Program-made: the position numbers and the translations under genes
The notes under the pieces: generated by a model
Databases searched by the model: none
Told to the model about the DNA's origin: nothing
What the model saw: only the letters and a program-made list of their open reading frames with translations
DNA from: a virus
Virus record (IMG/VR): IMGVR_UViG_3300010372_000004
Coordinates: 1 to 64,000 of that record
DNA: 64,000 bases
Reading direction: 5' to 3' (one strand)
Part shown: positions 34,015 through 41,757 of the stretch, piece by piece
Position numbering within the stretch: the first letter of the stretch is position 1
How the letters are laid out: every line of letters begins with the position of its first letter

Positions 34015-34060
34015 AATATAAGCAAAAACAAAGACTTACATCTTTGTTTTTGCTTATATT
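34015..34060. repeat. 20-bp perfect inverted repeat (long hairpin)
   Basis: AATATAAGCAAAAACAAAGA at 34015-34034 faces its exact complement at 34041-34060 across 6 nt. AT-rich; either a terminator or a structural element between genes at 33916 and 34125. Confidence 0.85.
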
Positions 34061-34079
34061 CAACTATTTAGGCTCAGTC

Positions 34080-34112
34080 CTAGCCCAAGCTTGGGCTTGG
34101 GCTAGATTTTTG
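34080..34112 (+). terminator. intrinsic terminator facing right
   Basis: Stem CTAGCCCAAG/CTTGGGCTAG (34080-34089/34096-34105) is followed on the plus strand by ATTTTTG. It would block rightward transcription entering the convergent gene at 34125; no plus-strand gene precedes it. Confidence 0.6.
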
Positions 34113-34124
34113 CTTTTGACATTT

Positions 34125-34724
34125 TTACGCAACTTTTTGAAGGTTATCTTGAGAAAGCTCATTTAAGCGACCTTGCAAAACTTGCATCATTAAAAGCACT
34201 TGGCTTTCATCCAAAGTATTTAATGTGCTAGTCAATTCTGACAAGTCGATTTTTTTAGCTTCTACACTTGGCACACTTGTATCATGTGCACCTGTCATGA
34301 AGCTAATCACTTTTAAAAGTTGTTTAGCTTGAGTATGTGCTACATAAGCATTTTTGATTTCTTTTAAAATGCTCATATCTTGAAAAGCTTTGATAGTCAT
34401 AATTTTATCAAGGCTTTCAGCTTGGCTAGTTTTAATAACTTCACCTTTTAAGTGAATATTGATCATAGCTCTAAGCTCATGATATGAATCAGTATTGCAT
34501 ACTTTAGCAAGTGATTTTTCGCTAAGGTTAAAAACATTTTCAAAATGTGACAAAGGCATAGTCTTTGCCCATGTTGGCAACTCGTTGCCTTTCATCATGG
34601 CTTTAGCAATTGTTAGTAAAACGCTAGCATTTTTACCTACATTAACAAGATTAGATAAAACGCTAATTTTTTCGTTTGTCACTGTTGCGTTATATGTAAC
34701 AGCTTGATTTTGCTTGTTTAACAT
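34125..34724 (-). CDS. hypothetical helical protein
   Basis: 199 residues, almost entirely helical, no cysteines beyond one. AAGGA lies 9 nt before the ATG. Its long leader contains the structured RNA at 34768-35231, so the gene could be controlled by read-through of that unit's terminator. Unrecognised. Confidence 0.72.
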   Translation of the reverse strand: MLNKQNQAVTYNATVTNEKISVLSNLVNVGKNASVLLTIAKAMMKGNELPTWAKTMPLSHFENVFNLSEKSLAKVCNTDSYHELRAMINIHLKGEVIKTSQAESLDKIMTIKAFQDMSILKEIKNAYVAHTQAKQLLKVISFMTGAHDTSVPSVEAKKIDLSELTSTLNTLDESQVLLMMQVLQGRLNELSQDNLQKVA

Positions 34725-34767
34725 GGCTTTATTCCTTAATAGGTTAGGTTAGGACTTAGGCAAGATC

Positions 34768-35231
34768 AAAAAGCTAGTCGAATTATCGTACTAGCTTAAA
34801 TATAGATAATGTCTAAGTCCTAGTTTTTGGATTAGATTAGATTAGAAAACAGTCATCAATTCAGCTTGTCTATTTCGTTAGACATACGGCAAAATATAGG
34901 TACTATGTGACAAACAGAATTATCACTATGATCTATATTTTTTTTGCATCACTATTTTAAAATCCTATACCTGAATGCAGTTTTAGCCACATATTCAGAT
35001 TTTAAAACACTGTTAAATAGTCGCCGATTAGCCTTGCATAAGTGATTGTTAAAGTCTACTTATGCCCTAATCTGAAAATATGCCTCATCGGTCACATTTC
35101 AAAAGGGTGCAACAGTCCTTGTCATAATCAGAAATTCTGGTTAAGACTGTGTCTTTTATATAGCCTACAAGCTAGGCTTGTGACTATATGAAAGGCAATA
35201 AGACTGTATATGTTCCCTTGTTTACTTGGTA
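34768..35231 (-). ncRNA. second structured RNA or long attenuator leader
   Basis: About 460 nt between a promoter and a terminator, gene-free. Minus-strand helices: ATATAG/CTATAT enclosing ACAAGC/GCTTGT (35184-35189 and 35158-35163; inner 35167-35181), GCATAAGT/ACTTATGC inside GATTAG/CTAATC (35026-35072), TTTTAAAAT/ATTTTAAAA with CTGAAT/ATTCAG (34955-35007), TGTCTA/TAGACA (34867-34884). The terminator stem is AAGCTAGT/ACTAGCTT (34771-34797) then TTTTT. A 10-bp outer stem (34813-34822/34750-34759) enclosing that terminator can form only after read-through. It may be a free RNA or a regulator of the gene at 34125-34724. Confidence 0.65.
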
Positions 35232-35238
35232 TGAGTGC

Positions 35239-35266
35239 ATTATATCCCATCAAAAACCTGTTACAA
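35239..35266 (-). promoter_or_regulatory. sigma70-like promoter for the second structured RNA
   Basis: Minus strand TTGTAA (35261-35266), 16-nt spacer, TATAAT (35239-35244). Start expected near 35231. Confidence 0.72.
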
Positions 35267-35406
35267 CATTTATCACAAAATAATTTAAAATATTTTATAA
35301 GTTGTTGATTTATATAGAGTTATTTTTTAAGGGTAGGGAGCTTTTTTACTACACATAAGCTGGGGGAGGGTCACTGTGTCCAGAACCTCGCTATAAAAAA
35401 TTTTAG

Positions 35407-35508
35407 GGTCTAGGTCTGTGACAACATCTGTAACAAGGTCTAGGTCTGTGACAAGGTCAAGGTCAAGGTCAAGCTCTGTAACATAGACCATAAAAGGTCA
35501 AGGTCTGT
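35407..35508. repeat. GGTC-rich direct repeats
   Basis: GGTCTAGGTCTGTGACAA is repeated exactly at 35407-35424 and 35437-35454, followed by three tandem GGTCAA units (35455-35472) and a further GGTCAAGGTCTGTGAC. The array lies between the divergent promoters at 35239-35266 and 35518-35546, and could bind a regulator or replication protein. Confidence 0.75.
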
Positions 35509-35517
35509 GACTATACC

Positions 35518-35546
35518 TTTACCTACTTCATCAATTAAAATATAAT
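35518..35546 (+). promoter_or_regulatory. promoter for the zinc-ribbon gene
   Basis: TTTACC (35518-35523), 17-nt spacer, TATAAT (35541-35546), 38 nt before the start of the only plus-strand gene in this half of the window. Confidence 0.65.
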
Positions 35547-35583
35547 CTTTTTTTCAACAACTAATTGCCAAAAAGGAAATCTC

Positions 35584-35793
35584 ATGATTAAGGTATTGTC
35601 GAAAGGTACTCCACCAGAACAAATCATTTACCAAAGCACGTGTTCAAACTGTAGATCAGAACTAGAATTTAACAAGTCAGACACTCATGCAAGCACAGAT
35701 AGAAATGAAACAGTTTATTCTTTGACTTGTCCTGTATGTAAAAAACTTATGTATCTTTCCTCAGAATTTTTTAGACAAGCAATAAAAAGATAA
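35584..35793 (+). CDS. zinc-ribbon small protein
   Basis: 69 residues with CSNC near 20 and CPVC near 50, a classic zinc ribbon with a 26-residue spacer. AAGGA lies 6 nt before the ATG. It stands alone on the plus strand with its own promoter and terminator, amid minus-strand genes, which suggests a separately timed regulator. Target unknown. Confidence 0.75.
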   Translation: MIKVLSKGTPPEQIIYQSTCSNCRSELEFNKSDTHASTDRNETVYSLTCPVCKKLMYLSSEFFRQAIKR

Positions 35794-35803
35794 ACTAAAA
35801 ACA

Positions 35804-35823
35804 AAGCCCCAGAACTGGGGCTT
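35804..35823. terminator. hairpin terminator between convergent genes
   Basis: Stem AAGCCCCAG/CTGGGGCTT with a 2-nt loop; T-rich on the minus-strand side (GTTTTT). Serves the convergent genes at 35793 and 35847. Confidence 0.78.
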
Positions 35824-35846
35824 CATCAAAAGCTAGATCAAAAACA

Positions 35847-36179
35847 TCAATCAGACTGATACACAATCGTTGACAAAATCCCTGCCTGTCTCAACATCTC
35901 AGATAGCTGCCGACAGAACTCAGTGTTACGTTCAGCCTGACCATTTTGTTCTAATAACCAAAACTGATTGTTAATACCTTTACCTGTTCGACGTTCCATT
36001 CGCAAACCTTGTTCAGTGAACTTAGTCACATCATTGGTCGTTAAAAAAGTAAGGGCGATCATATCATTGTTAACATAACCTTTATCTTCTATTACATCTG
36101 TAATCGCATGAGCACGAACCAGACAAGAATTAATAATTTTTGCAAACTCTGCATAATCAAAAGGGTTGTATTTGAACAT
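35847..36179 (-). CDS. hypothetical protein
   Basis: 110 residues. Helical first half, a segment TFLTTNDVTKFTEQGLRMERRTGKG that resembles a winged-helix wing, and a Gln-rich second half. AGGA lies 7 nt before the ATG. Last gene of the primase operon. Confidence 0.7.
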   Translation of the reverse strand: MFKYNPFDYAEFAKIINSCLVRAHAITDVIEDKGYVNNDMIALTFLTTNDVTKFTEQGLRMERRTGKGINNQFWLLEQNGQAERNTEFCRQLSEMLRQAGILSTIVYQSD

Positions 36180-36216
36180 GGTGTTTTCCTATTTATTTAC
36201 CTATTTAGCTTAATGA

Positions 36217-36411
36217 TTAAGGTTTAAAAATTTGCATGACAGTTAGAATGGAACCCATAAGAGTTGCACCCAGAGCCATACCCCATCCGAAAAACCACCA
36301 ATTATTAGAATCTGGTTTTTTCATTTTATTCATAGACTTCTCCACAATTTGCTTATACGTCTGAGTATAAGCTTGTTTATTTGGTTGAAAGTTTGGATTA
36401 TTAAAATGCAT
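36217..36411 (-). CDS. small membrane protein
   Basis: 64 residues, Gln/Asn/Lys-rich N terminus and one C-terminal membrane segment (WWFFGWGMALGATLMGSILT). Weak ribosome binding site; follows the primase stop by 12 nt. Unrecognised. Confidence 0.68.
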   Translation of the reverse strand: MHFNNPNFQPNKQAYTQTYKQIVEKSMNKMKKPDSNNWWFFGWGMALGATLMGSILTVMQIFKP

Positions 36412-36423
36412 AATTTTAAATTC

Positions 36424-39099
36424 TCACATCTTTAAAGCATTCTTTACACGAATACCGCTGTACCACTGGTTAATATCATTTTCTTTAGAAAAACGACGAA
36501 TACCACGTGACTTAATTACTTCATCCAACATCGAACGAAATTCTTGCATTTCCACATTTCTACGGCTACCAATACCAAGACGTAAAAATTGACGGAACTG
36601 TAAATGTAAATCCATTTCTGTGCATTCAAAAATCTCATGTTTAGCAGCTTCATTTTTTAAAACCGCCTTGGATTGAATCTCAATACTTGGGTCTTTCTCT
36701 AAAAAATACACCGCTGGATTTGTCTGGAACGCCAACGTAGCCATTAACCGCTTATGGGACTTGCATAAAGTGTAACCTTTATTTTTTACAAGTCTTGGAC
36801 CAGCTTCTAAAGCCCAAGCAAAAATGGCTTCACGTTCTTGGGAAATGATTTTTTTCGCAAGATCAACATCCACATTTTCAATAGGCACTTGCTGGTCAAA
36901 ATGGAAAAATAACCAACGACGAGTGAAACCTTCAGAGGTGTCCATTGTTTTCGGCAAATGGTTTGATGCAGCCCAGTGTGCACATGTTGGTCTCATCATG
37001 AATGATTCACGATAAAGTTGGTACACAGAAGTTGGCGACCCATCAATCATTGATTTGAACACATCACCTTCAATACGTTTACGTTCAGAAAGTTCTCCGA
37101 CAATATTAATATTTTTACGATGTAAGCTTACGAGTAAACGGTTTTCACTCATTTTGTCAAAACTGATAGAAGCCTTGGCATCATCTGGGAAAAGGGAGCC
37201 AATAATTTCAAGCAAAACAGATTTACCTGTACGAGCTAAACCGAACAGTAAAAAAGCACGTTGGTATTTTGTGGCACGACCCATGAAGCTTACATACAAA
37301 GCTTCTTGCAGCGCATTTCTCATATCCTGATAATCAGAATGATGACCCCAGCTTTCATATAAGAATTTATCAAACAAAGGCATTTTTCCTGCCACTTCAG
37401 GATTGTAACGATATGGTAAAACATACGTTGCACCATACGCTTTTTGGTGTGTTGTAAAACTGAGTGGTGATTTCATTGATTCTAAAAATCTTTCCACAGC
37501 ATTATTTTGTGCTGATTGAATATCTTCTGCAGACCACATACCCATCTGAGCATTTGGGTGTGCCAATATCTGATCTTTGATTCGTTGAATCTCAATATCA
37601 ATAGCTGGGTCATCACGTGACATTTTGGCTGATTGATTTTCAAGAATCATACCATTCGCCACATTGACATAAGCAGTATCCGATTTATTCAATTCAGATT
37701 CACATAAAATCAAAAGCTGTTTATAAACACCATCCACATCTGAATTTCGCTTCATAATATCCAAAGCGGTAAAGTTCATGGCGATATATTGTTTAACCTG
37801 TTCAGCTGGATAATGTACCCAATGTGAACCCATAAATTTATATACAGCACCAGAATCCACACAGATTGGATGCAGTGTTGAAAGTTGATCTTTCACCGCC
37901 ATAGCAACTTCTGTGTGAGTATTCAAATTCAGTTCTGTTGCACCTTTACCATCATCATCACCACCAATAGCTGTTGTGGTTTTTAAAGCTTCACGTGTTT
38001 GCTTAATTTTTGCCTTCAGATCAGCAGCACGAATTTGTAAGCCTGATTTACTGACAATTTTATTGATTACGAATGTTTCACGAACCTGATCATGTTTTTT
38101 AATCTGAGCCATTTTCAATAACATTTCGTCAACTAAATCAAGAGCTTTTTCTTCTTTAGTGTTGTCAGCTTCTTCATTGTAATAACTGAGAATTTGATCA
38201 TACGACCATTCAGCTTCAAGATCATCAAGACCAAAAGCTTTGACCTGTTCTTTGGATAAGTCTTCATCCCAACCATTTGGCAGAGCAACCTTACGCTTAT
38301 GCAAAGTTTGACGAATGAATTTCACCAAGTTACGGACATGCTTATCCATATCCATCGGGTCGCCTTCGACCTGTTCAGTGAATCCGTCATTAATTGCATA
38401 AAGCATCTCTACAGCTTGTTTCATAGAAATACGACCTTCCACAACTTCGTGTGCAAGGAGACCATTTTTCTGTGTGATTGAACTATCACGAAACCCAGCT
38501 GGTACATATTCAACAAGCGAACCCATACCCTTACGACTAAGGTTGATTCCTTCCAGTTCAATAAGGTTACGCAGCTTATCTTCAAGATCATCTGGAATCA
38601 TCACCAACTGATCAAGAACATCATAAAGATTTGAATTTGACGTATAAGGTTTTTTAGTTTCTGGATGAATTGAAGGAGGTAATACCACCTGTTGACCAGT
38701 ACATAAATATTCCACCAAAGTACCGTACTCAGGTGAAATTAATTTAAATGCTTTAGGAACTTTTGGGTTGAATTTAAATGCCAACACCATCCCTTTTTTA
38801 CCCACACGTTTCCATGTGTCGTAACCTTTAGGAAGTATTGAAAGTATTTTTTCAATTAAACGCTCGTCGGCATAGTCAATATCAAGAACACCGATTTGAG
38901 ATTGTTTACCTAAAACCAAACCAATATTGTGGTTCGCTGGAAGTTGCAACCACTGTTGTTGAATTTCAGTCGGAACAGCATGGTCGGCAAAGTCTGACCA
39001 AGCATTCATTAAAGGGATTTTTGACTGCTCTTTCAAAGGAATAACAGACATACCTTTTGCATAATAGTGAGGTGCATGTTCACGAAAAATATTAGTCAT
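36424..39099 (-). CDS. primase-helicase: AEP/prim-pol domain plus D5-like SF3 helicase
   Basis: 891-residue replication initiator-type enzyme that combines primer synthesis with DNA unwinding. The N-terminal prim-pol domain (about 10-150) has the metal-binding LDIDYAD (D73, D75) and a downstream conserved LVEYLCTGQQVVLPPSIHP segment with its His. The C-terminal part (about 450-860) is D5/SF3: VNVANG, Walker A GLARTGKS at 620-627, Walker B-like NIVGELSE at about 665, and motif C AASNHLP at 710-716 with Arg finger FTRRW. Such proteins often act at plasmid- or phage-type origins, and this one lies close to the iteron region at 32.7-33.1 kb. Its ribosome binding site is weak (GGA, 11 nt). Confidence 0.93.
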   Translation of the reverse strand: MTNIFREHAPHYYAKGMSVIPLKEQSKIPLMNAWSDFADHAVPTEIQQQWLQLPANHNIGLVLGKQSQIGVLDIDYADERLIEKILSILPKGYDTWKRVGKKGMVLAFKFNPKVPKAFKLISPEYGTLVEYLCTGQQVVLPPSIHPETKKPYTSNSNLYDVLDQLVMIPDDLEDKLRNLIELEGINLSRKGMGSLVEYVPAGFRDSSITQKNGLLAHEVVEGRISMKQAVEMLYAINDGFTEQVEGDPMDMDKHVRNLVKFIRQTLHKRKVALPNGWDEDLSKEQVKAFGLDDLEAEWSYDQILSYYNEEADNTKEEKALDLVDEMLLKMAQIKKHDQVRETFVINKIVSKSGLQIRAADLKAKIKQTREALKTTTAIGGDDDGKGATELNLNTHTEVAMAVKDQLSTLHPICVDSGAVYKFMGSHWVHYPAEQVKQYIAMNFTALDIMKRNSDVDGVYKQLLILCESELNKSDTAYVNVANGMILENQSAKMSRDDPAIDIEIQRIKDQILAHPNAQMGMWSAEDIQSAQNNAVERFLESMKSPLSFTTHQKAYGATYVLPYRYNPEVAGKMPLFDKFLYESWGHHSDYQDMRNALQEALYVSFMGRATKYQRAFLLFGLARTGKSVLLEIIGSLFPDDAKASISFDKMSENRLLVSLHRKNINIVGELSERKRIEGDVFKSMIDGSPTSVYQLYRESFMMRPTCAHWAASNHLPKTMDTSEGFTRRWLFFHFDQQVPIENVDVDLAKKIISQEREAIFAWALEAGPRLVKNKGYTLCKSHKRLMATLAFQTNPAVYFLEKDPSIEIQSKAVLKNEAAKHEIFECTEMDLHLQFRQFLRLGIGSRRNVEMQEFRSMLDEVIKSRGIRRFSKENDINQWYSGIRVKNALKM

Positions 39100-39104
39100 C
39101 AGGG

Positions 39105-39674
39105 TTAGTCCAAATCATTTAATAGGTTAAGGTATCGGTCTGCAATTCTTTCAAGATCAGGATATTTCTTAATTTCTTGGAAAAAGCGACGAGTGACTGA
39201 TTCAATTTTTTGAGCTTTGGCAATATTTGTAAGCTGCAGAAGTATTTCCATTTCCTGTTGTTGGAAGTCTAAGAATTTAGACATTGCTGACATTTTTACG
39301 GAATCTGTACTACCATTCGTTGCCATACGCTCCATACTACGAACGATTTTTTCTAAGCGTACTAGGATTCCATAATTATCACGATACTCTGAACTACGTT
39401 TTTCAATATCAGCATTTAAATCAGCAAATTGTTTTTCAATTTCTGCATTTTCTTTACTGTTATCAACAGAGGTATTGTCAGGACTTGCTGCAGCTTCAAA
39501 TTTTCCTGAAATAACACCATTGCGGAATTTATCAGTTACCTCATTAATTTTTGAAATCATTAAAGAGCTATAGGGTGCTTCCTTTAAATAATTGTTATCA
39601 CTTAAACAACCTAAAATTAAGGTGGCTGCAGCATCTAAAGCTTCTTGTGTGATTTTTGGATGTTTATCTGACAT
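39105..39674 (-). CDS. hypothetical coiled-coil protein, first gene of the primase operon
   Basis: 189 residues, long central coiled coil (about 70-160). The ATG at 39674 has GGGA 6 nt upstream; an in-frame ATG at 39686 overlaps that site. Six nt separate it from the primase gene. By position opposite the terminase it might be a small terminase subunit, but it is on the other strand and shares the replication promoter, so a primase-loading or accessory role is equally possible. Confidence 0.72.
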   Translation of the reverse strand: MSDKHPKITQEALDAAATLILGCLSDNNYLKEAPYSSLMISKINEVTDKFRNGVISGKFEAAASPDNTSVDNSKENAEIEKQFADLNADIEKRSSEYRDNYGILVRLEKIVRSMERMATNGSTDSVKMSAMSKFLDFQQQEMEILLQLTNIAKAQKIESVTRRFFQEIKKYPDLERIADRYLNLLNDLD

Positions 39675-39694
39675 AATCTTTCCCATAATGTTTT

Positions 39695-39776
39695 GACCTC
39701 AACAGCGAGTAGTAACTAATATTCGCTGTAGAGGTCTGAATAGGGTTTATTATAGGTAAAAGATTTAGTCGAACAA
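39695..39776 (-). promoter_or_regulatory. promoter and 5' hairpin of the primase operon
   Basis: Minus strand TTGTTC (39771-39776), 16-nt spacer, TATAAT (39749-39754). The transcript would begin near 39742 with a 14-bp stem carrying one mismatch (39723-39736/39695-39708), 20 nt before the first start codon. Confidence 0.65.
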
Positions 39777-39901
39777 CAGGGTAAAATGAATTAGAAACGG
39801 TTATAACGATTAACAGTAAAAATCATAAGAAAAAATAGAAAAATAAATTAAATAAAAACAAAGGCTTACTAATAGTTATTTAAAAAACCGATTAAAAAAT
39901 T

Positions 39902-39921
39902 GTGTAACTCTCTACGAAATG
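39902..39921 (+). repeat. degenerate fifth copy of the origin repeat
   Basis: GTGTAACTCTCTACGAAATG matches 15 of 20 positions of the repeat at 32681, including the core TAACTCTCTA. It lies between the divergent early and late promoters, 30 nt upstream of the late -35. Confidence 0.55.
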
Positions 39922-39950
39922 AATTTTCAACTTATTTTAAAAACCCAAAT

Positions 39951-39980
39951 TTGTCATAAAACATGTGTTTTATGTATAAT
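39951..39980 (+). promoter_or_regulatory. late promoter with palindrome in its spacer
   Basis: TTGTCA (39951-39956), 18-nt spacer, TATAAT (39975-39980). A 9-bp inverted repeat CATAAAACA/TGTTTTATG (39955-39963/39966-39974) fills the spacer, a natural operator position. The transcript would begin near 39988, so the terminase must start after that. Confidence 0.72.
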
Positions 39981-40007
39981 CAATCCAGTCTCAATTGGAA
40001 CATCAAC

Positions 40008-41756
40008 ATGGAAAAAGGTAGCTTCAAAGAACGAATGGCATCCTATGTAAAGGAGTTGGTAAACCCAATGTCCTATTACGATTGGGTGAACCAAAACACA
40101 ACTATTCAGGGTATGCCTTTTACGTGTGATCGTTATCCATTTCAGAAACAAATTTTGAATGATATGTCACAGGAATTACACTGCATCAAACCATCACAAA
40201 TTGGTTTGACAGAGATTCAATTGCGTAAAGCTTTAGCCTATGTCGCACGAAATCCCCATCGAAATTTGATTTATACAATGCCCGATGAAAACATGCGTAA
40301 ACGTGTTTATCAAAACCGTATGCTTCCAATTTTGACTCAGGACACGGTCTTTCACAGTCTAAATTCTGCAGGGAAAAAACCAATTCGTTCAATTGAGATT
40401 ACTGAAATCAATAATTCTCAAATGTTGATGTTTCCAGCAAATGAGAAATCAGCAACATCTCAGCCAGCAGATGTTGTTTTTAACGATGAGGTGGATTTAT
40501 CCGACCCTCAAATTATTGCCTTGTTCAACTCACGTTTACAGGGTTCCGATGTAAAAATTAATCATAACTATTCGACACCAACATACGCTGGTATCGGTAT
40601 TGATGCTTTATATCAAACATCGGACCAACATGAGTATATGTTCCAGTGTCCACACTGTAACTTTTATCAGTTGCCAGAATTTACGACTAAGTTTATTCGT
40701 ATTCCAAATTTACCAATGGAAGCCAACGATGATTTAAGTAAATTTGAACCTCAGTGGATTGATAAATATAAAATTAACCCTTTGGATGCTTATTCAGTTT
40801 GTTATAAGTGTGGAAAGAAAGTAACTTATGGTGACGATGAGAATCATCAATGGGTTTCTAAATACCCACATCGTACTACAAGCCGTGGTTATAAAATCAG
40901 CCCTTTCTCTACTCGAAACTTAGATGCAGCATACGTCTTAACCACGCTTTTGAAATATATCCGTGGTGACAATATGAAAGGTTTCTATAACACAGTATTG
41001 GGTTTAACTCATGAAAACTCAGATGAGCGTTTACCTGAAGGTTTGTTGAGAAATTTATTCACACCAAATTTTGACCCTATTTACGATGGTTATGGAACTG
41101 TACCCCACTTCATCGGCATCGACATGGGTAAAGTTTGTCACGTGTCGATTGGTATGGCTGATTCTTTGACAAAAATTAAAACTGTGCTTTTAGAAACAGT
41201 GAAAGCAGAAGAATTGCCAGCGAGAATTACTTCTTACATGAAACAATTCCCTATCAAGGGAGGTTTTATTGACAGATTACCGCTAATTACTGACTCAGAT
41301 AAAGTACGTGTAATGACAGATAATGTGATTATGCCTATTCAATATGAGCAAAACAGCGGTGGTGCAATGCTTGTTCCAAAAAATGACGAGTATGGTACTT
41401 TGAGTTATGTCGGAGCACACCGAACCATGCACTTGGATACCTTAGTTTCAGCAATAAAAAATGGTTGGATTGAATTTTCAGGGTATGGTAGTCAAAAAGA
41501 AACAATCATTAGTCATTTACGAGCAATGGTTCGTATGTTAGCTGAATCTAAAGAAGGTACAGAGAAGGTTCCTGTCTGGATTAAGAAAGATAAAAATGAC
41601 CACTATTTCCATTCATTAGGTTATTTGAATCAAGCGGTACATCAATACTATAATGGCTATAGCTTTTTACCCGATCAAAGTTATAATTCAACCATATATT
41701 TGGGTGGTATGGATAATTTTATAACACCATCACAATCACTATTCGGACGAAATTGA
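40008..41756 (+). CDS. terminase large subunit, GpA-like
   Basis: DNA-packaging ATPase and nuclease of 582 residues. The ATPase has a deviant Walker A of the GpA type (KPSQIGLTE) and Walker B VVFNDEVD. A zinc-binding insert follows (CPHC, then CYKCGKK), and the nuclease domain begins at FIGIDMGK. The start at 40008 (GGA 8 nt upstream) is chosen over an upstream in-frame ATG at 39963, which lies inside the promoter. It is the first gene of the virion operon, and the portal follows after one nt. GpA-type terminases usually cut at cohesive ends, so a cos-type genome is plausible. Confidence 0.95.
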   Translation: MEKGSFKERMASYVKELVNPMSYYDWVNQNTTIQGMPFTCDRYPFQKQILNDMSQELHCIKPSQIGLTEIQLRKALAYVARNPHRNLIYTMPDENMRKRVYQNRMLPILTQDTVFHSLNSAGKKPIRSIEITEINNSQMLMFPANEKSATSQPADVVFNDEVDLSDPQIIALFNSRLQGSDVKINHNYSTPTYAGIGIDALYQTSDQHEYMFQCPHCNFYQLPEFTTKFIRIPNLPMEANDDLSKFEPQWIDKYKINPLDAYSVCYKCGKKVTYGDDENHQWVSKYPHRTTSRGYKISPFSTRNLDAAYVLTTLLKYIRGDNMKGFYNTVLGLTHENSDERLPEGLLRNLFTPNFDPIYDGYGTVPHFIGIDMGKVCHVSIGMADSLTKIKTVLLETVKAEELPARITSYMKQFPIKGGFIDRLPLITDSDKVRVMTDNVIMPIQYEQNSGGAMLVPKNDEYGTLSYVGAHRTMHLDTLVSAIKNGWIEFSGYGSQKETIISHLRAMVRMLAESKEGTEKVPVWIKKDKNDHYFHSLGYLNQAVHQYYNGYSFLPDQSYNSTIYLGGMDNFITPSQSLFGRN

Positions 41757-41757
41757 T

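Noticed and set aside
33915-34166. An 83-codon plus-strand frame
   Set aside because: It crosses the long hairpin and the terminator and has no ribosome binding site; low-complexity Phe/Leu composition suggests a shadow.
34733-34850. Telomere-like TTAGG and TTAGA repeats
   Set aside because: Only two or three units, internal to the window, with no sign of a genome end.
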